Source: Synergistaceae bacterium
Lineage (GTDB): Bacteria > Synergistota > Synergistia > Synergistales > Aminobacteriaceae
Assembly: GCA_017451025.1 (NCBI GenBank)
Contig: JAFSSM010000053.1
Location: forward strand, 1 to 54,617
DNA length: 54,617 nt
Direction of reading: 5' to 3'
Below the pieces are notes generated by a model. That model worked only from the letters and a program-made list of their open reading frames with translations. It searched no databases and was not told where the DNA came from. Below are positions 53,701-54,617 of the stretch, one piece after another (position 1 is the stretch's first letter; the number at the start of each line of letters is the position of its first letter). Position numbers and translations under genes: made by a program.

Positions 53701-54617
53701 ATTGAATCAGTGATCGAGCTTGACGTATGAAGCGGCGCGTTCTCACTCATCGTGAACGTCAGGAAAAGTTCTTTATCGCCCTGCACACTGCTGGGATTGT
53801 CGATAGGTGTCGAGTCAACTCTCGGCCCCCAAGCCAGCCACATCGGAAGCGGCCTCGTCATAACGGGATAACGCCAGATATGCCGTGCCGTATCGGTGTA
53901 CAGAATTGCATCGTGGGTCGTCGCCGTAATGTTCTTGTCAATCACCGTCGTTGAGGACTCAGTGTTGCTGCGCTGGTCAATCGACTCGACCTTGTCAGTG
54001 AAGAACTCTATCATGTCAGTAAGTCCTTCTGTCGGGCTGGAGGGCTTCCAGACTGCGTTTTGCCTTTCTTCCGGGCTCATGTTGTCCACTTTTATGCCGT
54101 GCGCAATATCTCCGATTGCAGACGCAAACGCTGTCAGACCCTTTACAGCCCCGAGTGTTCCCTGTACGCTCTGGTCAGTCCCGGTAGGGTCAGCCGCAAA
54201 CACTGTCTCGATCGACTGGCTCAAGTCCTGCTTCACGGTGTTGGTCGTGGAGTCTGTGGTTGACTTTCCGTATGAGACGGTCATATTGCCGCCGTTCATA
54301 GCGTCGCTGTACGTGAAGTTTGTGGGCTGTTCTGTGAGGGCTGAACCGTCCGAACTCACATTGTCGACGTGATAGGGAACCGCGCTTAGAGCCGCGATGT
54401 AGCTTCTGTTCGACTTCTTCTTCAGGTGTGTAGGTTTGTCGAGTTCAACGCCCTCGCCGGCGATGTCAGCCGCAATAAGTCCGCGCCACGTTCCCCCAGT
54501 CTTCGGCTCAGCAACTACGAGTTTCCCGTCATCGAAACCGTCAAACTGTTTGCTGGCGTTGAGTTTCGTCTGGAAGACCGTTACGCAGTCGGTACCGCCC
54601 GGCCTCTTCCATGCCAC
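50715..54617 (-). CDS. Giant surface protein with CARDB-like domain, Asn/Gly/Thr linkers and Synergist-CTERM tail (5' end outside window)
   Basis: 1300 residues are visible; the gene runs off the right edge, so the N-terminus and signal peptide are missing. The first 650 residues are rich in Ser/Thr/Asp and unassigned. Near 560-640 is a CARDB-like adhesion fold (YFYVEIDPDNALDEVHEARYEADNT). Then come an acidic beta-rich domain, a Gly/Asn linker (GNNGNQGGNN units), a domain of about 190 residues and a second linker of NETPxNGN repeats. The tail is DDLSSSGGGCNSGFGFG, a hydrophobic helix, and RRKSRS. The tail predicts cleavage near the Cys and anchoring at the cell surface. Role: adhesin or S-layer-like; inferred. 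Confidence 0.75.
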   Translation of the reverse strand: MAWKRPGGTDCVTVFQTKLNASKQFDGFDDGKLVVAEPKTGGTWRGLIAADIAGEGVELDKPTHLKKKSNRSYIAALSAVPYHVDNVSSDGSALTEQPTNFTYSDAMNGGNMTVSYGKSTTDSTTNTVKQDLSQSIETVFAADPTGTDQSVQGTLGAVKGLTAFASAIGDIAHGIKVDNMSPEERQNAVWKPSSPTEGLTDMIEFFTDKVESIDQRSNTESSTTVIDKNITATTHDAILYTDTARHIWRYPVMTRPLPMWLAWGPRVDSTPIDNPSSVQGDKELFLTFTMSENAPLHTSSSITDSMYQPLHEEGNFFSYPSQIADVEGYNESGLLADEDTWEFSSVADTTGITFTKATSNMQHTEKTVTPSTFTTITNVVDRLVNGKNAGGVNVPDSENPKTFSKEYSKTERISYSLQGSSTLTAMQAADHTVKMQPFVAKEGAMTLAAAVELSSTNHARLWEPGSIYQQKPDPALLLPQKFVKDGAAFRANTYDKSAMKIRGIRFYVPDFAFYSDNRLLNGLKYEIRVPMYNASFKDTGSFNVRLSWANDNSPTAQKTPIGTVSMTLGGWKNEGNNNKGTAVFEWTPNLTPGRQYYFYVEIDPDNALDEVHEARYEADNTTIRDWGGNNTGFYPFYAFDKDDLNVSSSGFVSVSNAWNFYAAEDDEIQLTTLSFTDEDGKAITDMAAFIDACSDDSFVPITANFTNTGPEVPYAFFVGYVLTPSGKAKLPNASINTIVDLSELESSDIEDVFMINDFALLSGQNQVTFAVSPADILASADEVAAAADYMTFGVIAITEEDLEELAEEFYAGEDPFFELEELASYLVSNDTTGTYVLSTDEPVFWNISGVKLNETVSASDEDDDAESDDRYFLDIGLETIVSLEDPSEDEEAPSNYGRIAIVTVSSIAGYTPKGVYEITVQKLAYDDDDDVWTNAGVLTFNTELSGDQSSNTAIPDNGNNGNQGGNNGTPSNGNGGSNGNSGGNNGNNGNQGGNNESPANGGNDTPTTPDTPAPVPGGAEVPSTAITEAPEVADVFTSNPAVFGLVLQALNLSAGTVLLDNNAITSGQTASTEAVQAALSSLTNQFSNVASLVIALRFPSMTSLTPGVAVFGITEQVAAYRGRKMSFLMIPKGRAGGTGFSAAAEAEVQVGKFVNAQGEVVDTIPAEGDVSVSAFMEGGVEYDPVAVEGELVPAAPSNGDNNETPTNGNNNTPADNNGGNSETPANGNNETPTDSNGGNSETPTNGNGNNETPANGNNNQTPTNDYTDDDLSSSGGGCNSGFGFGTLAFLVMALRRKSRS
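50827..51040. repeat. Coding tandem repeats, NETPxNGN linker
   Basis: Imperfect units of about 30-45 bases (for example GGAGTCTCGCTGTTGCC on the plus strand) encode Asn/Gly/Glu/Thr/Pro repeats between the last domain and the sorting tail. In-frame copy-number changes would alter linker length. Confidence 0.65.
51605..51755. repeat. Coding repeats, GNNGNQGG linker
   Basis: A 26-base unit beginning CCGCCCTGATTGCCATTG occurs twice (about 51640 and 51727) within a Gly/Asn-rich stretch; units encode GNNGNQGG. Confidence 0.6.

Overview
The window looks like a chromosomal segment of an anaerobic, probably gut-associated member of the Synergistota. The strongest clue is a pair of C-terminal tails with an invariant Cys (SSSGGGCNSGFGFG and SSSGGCSGGFG, each followed by a hydrophobic stretch and Arg residues). 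They match the Synergist-CTERM sorting signal as I know it. A bacterial V-type ATP synthase operon and the amino-acid/nucleoside-oriented gene content fit. The assignment rests on family knowledge; no search was run.

Layout. 1-3884 (+): the end of a V-ATPase operon (probable subunit F tail, then A, B, D). 3941-7294 (-): two FkbM-type methyltransferases flanking a GltD-like oxidoreductase. 7370-12007 (-): a complete BmpA-type nucleoside ABC importer. 12140-14452 (+): an orphan proton-antiporter subunit and a DUF1622 membrane protein. 14546-16740 (-): a glycine-zipper protein, a 50-residue zinc ribbon missed by a length cutoff, ribE and ribD. 16811-20416: a convergent exported FAD oxidoreductase and a sodium/solute symporter. 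20512-20585: tRNA-Gln(CUG). 20697-22245 (+): UDP-glucuronate decarboxylase and a polyprenyl-phosphate sugar transferase. 22362-29502: argG, a GH57 glycosidase, a glycine-zipper locus and a Ca2+ P-type ATPase. 29608-30700: a glycosyltransferase. 31080-54617 (-): a long run of exported hydrolases and surface proteins (PTP-like phytase, 5'-nucleotidase, Lnt-like acyltransferase joined to a lipase, triple DUF3089 hydrolase, carboxylesterase, amidohydrolase-carboxylesterase fusion, Ntn hydrolase, amidohydrolase, lipoprotein, beta-helix protein, and a giant CTERM surface protein cut by the window edge).

Main result: the window appears to carry several phase-variation (contingency) sites. There are four C/G homopolymers of 11-12 bases: one in frame inside an FkbM methyltransferase (G12), one inside a glycosyltransferase that is out of frame here (G11; G10 or G13 would restore a 363-residue protein from a TTG start with a good ribosome site), one inside the -35/-10 spacer of the zinc-ribbon gene, and one in front of a broken small ORF. 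A fifth repeat, six GCAA units, lies at the predicted start of a transcript from a consensus promoter, ahead of a terminator hairpin that immediately precedes the first FkbM gene. Together they suggest stochastic switching of surface glycan decoration.

Second result: several exported-protein genes carry single lesions (an in-frame TGA, TAA and TAG in three genes, a frameshift, and a T6-linked fusion). Around them is a family of hydrolases evolving by duplication and fusion: an amidohydrolase, an esterase, and an amidohydrolase-esterase fusion side by side, plus one protein made of three tandem hydrolase domains. Whether the lesions are real or come from assembly needs read-level evidence.
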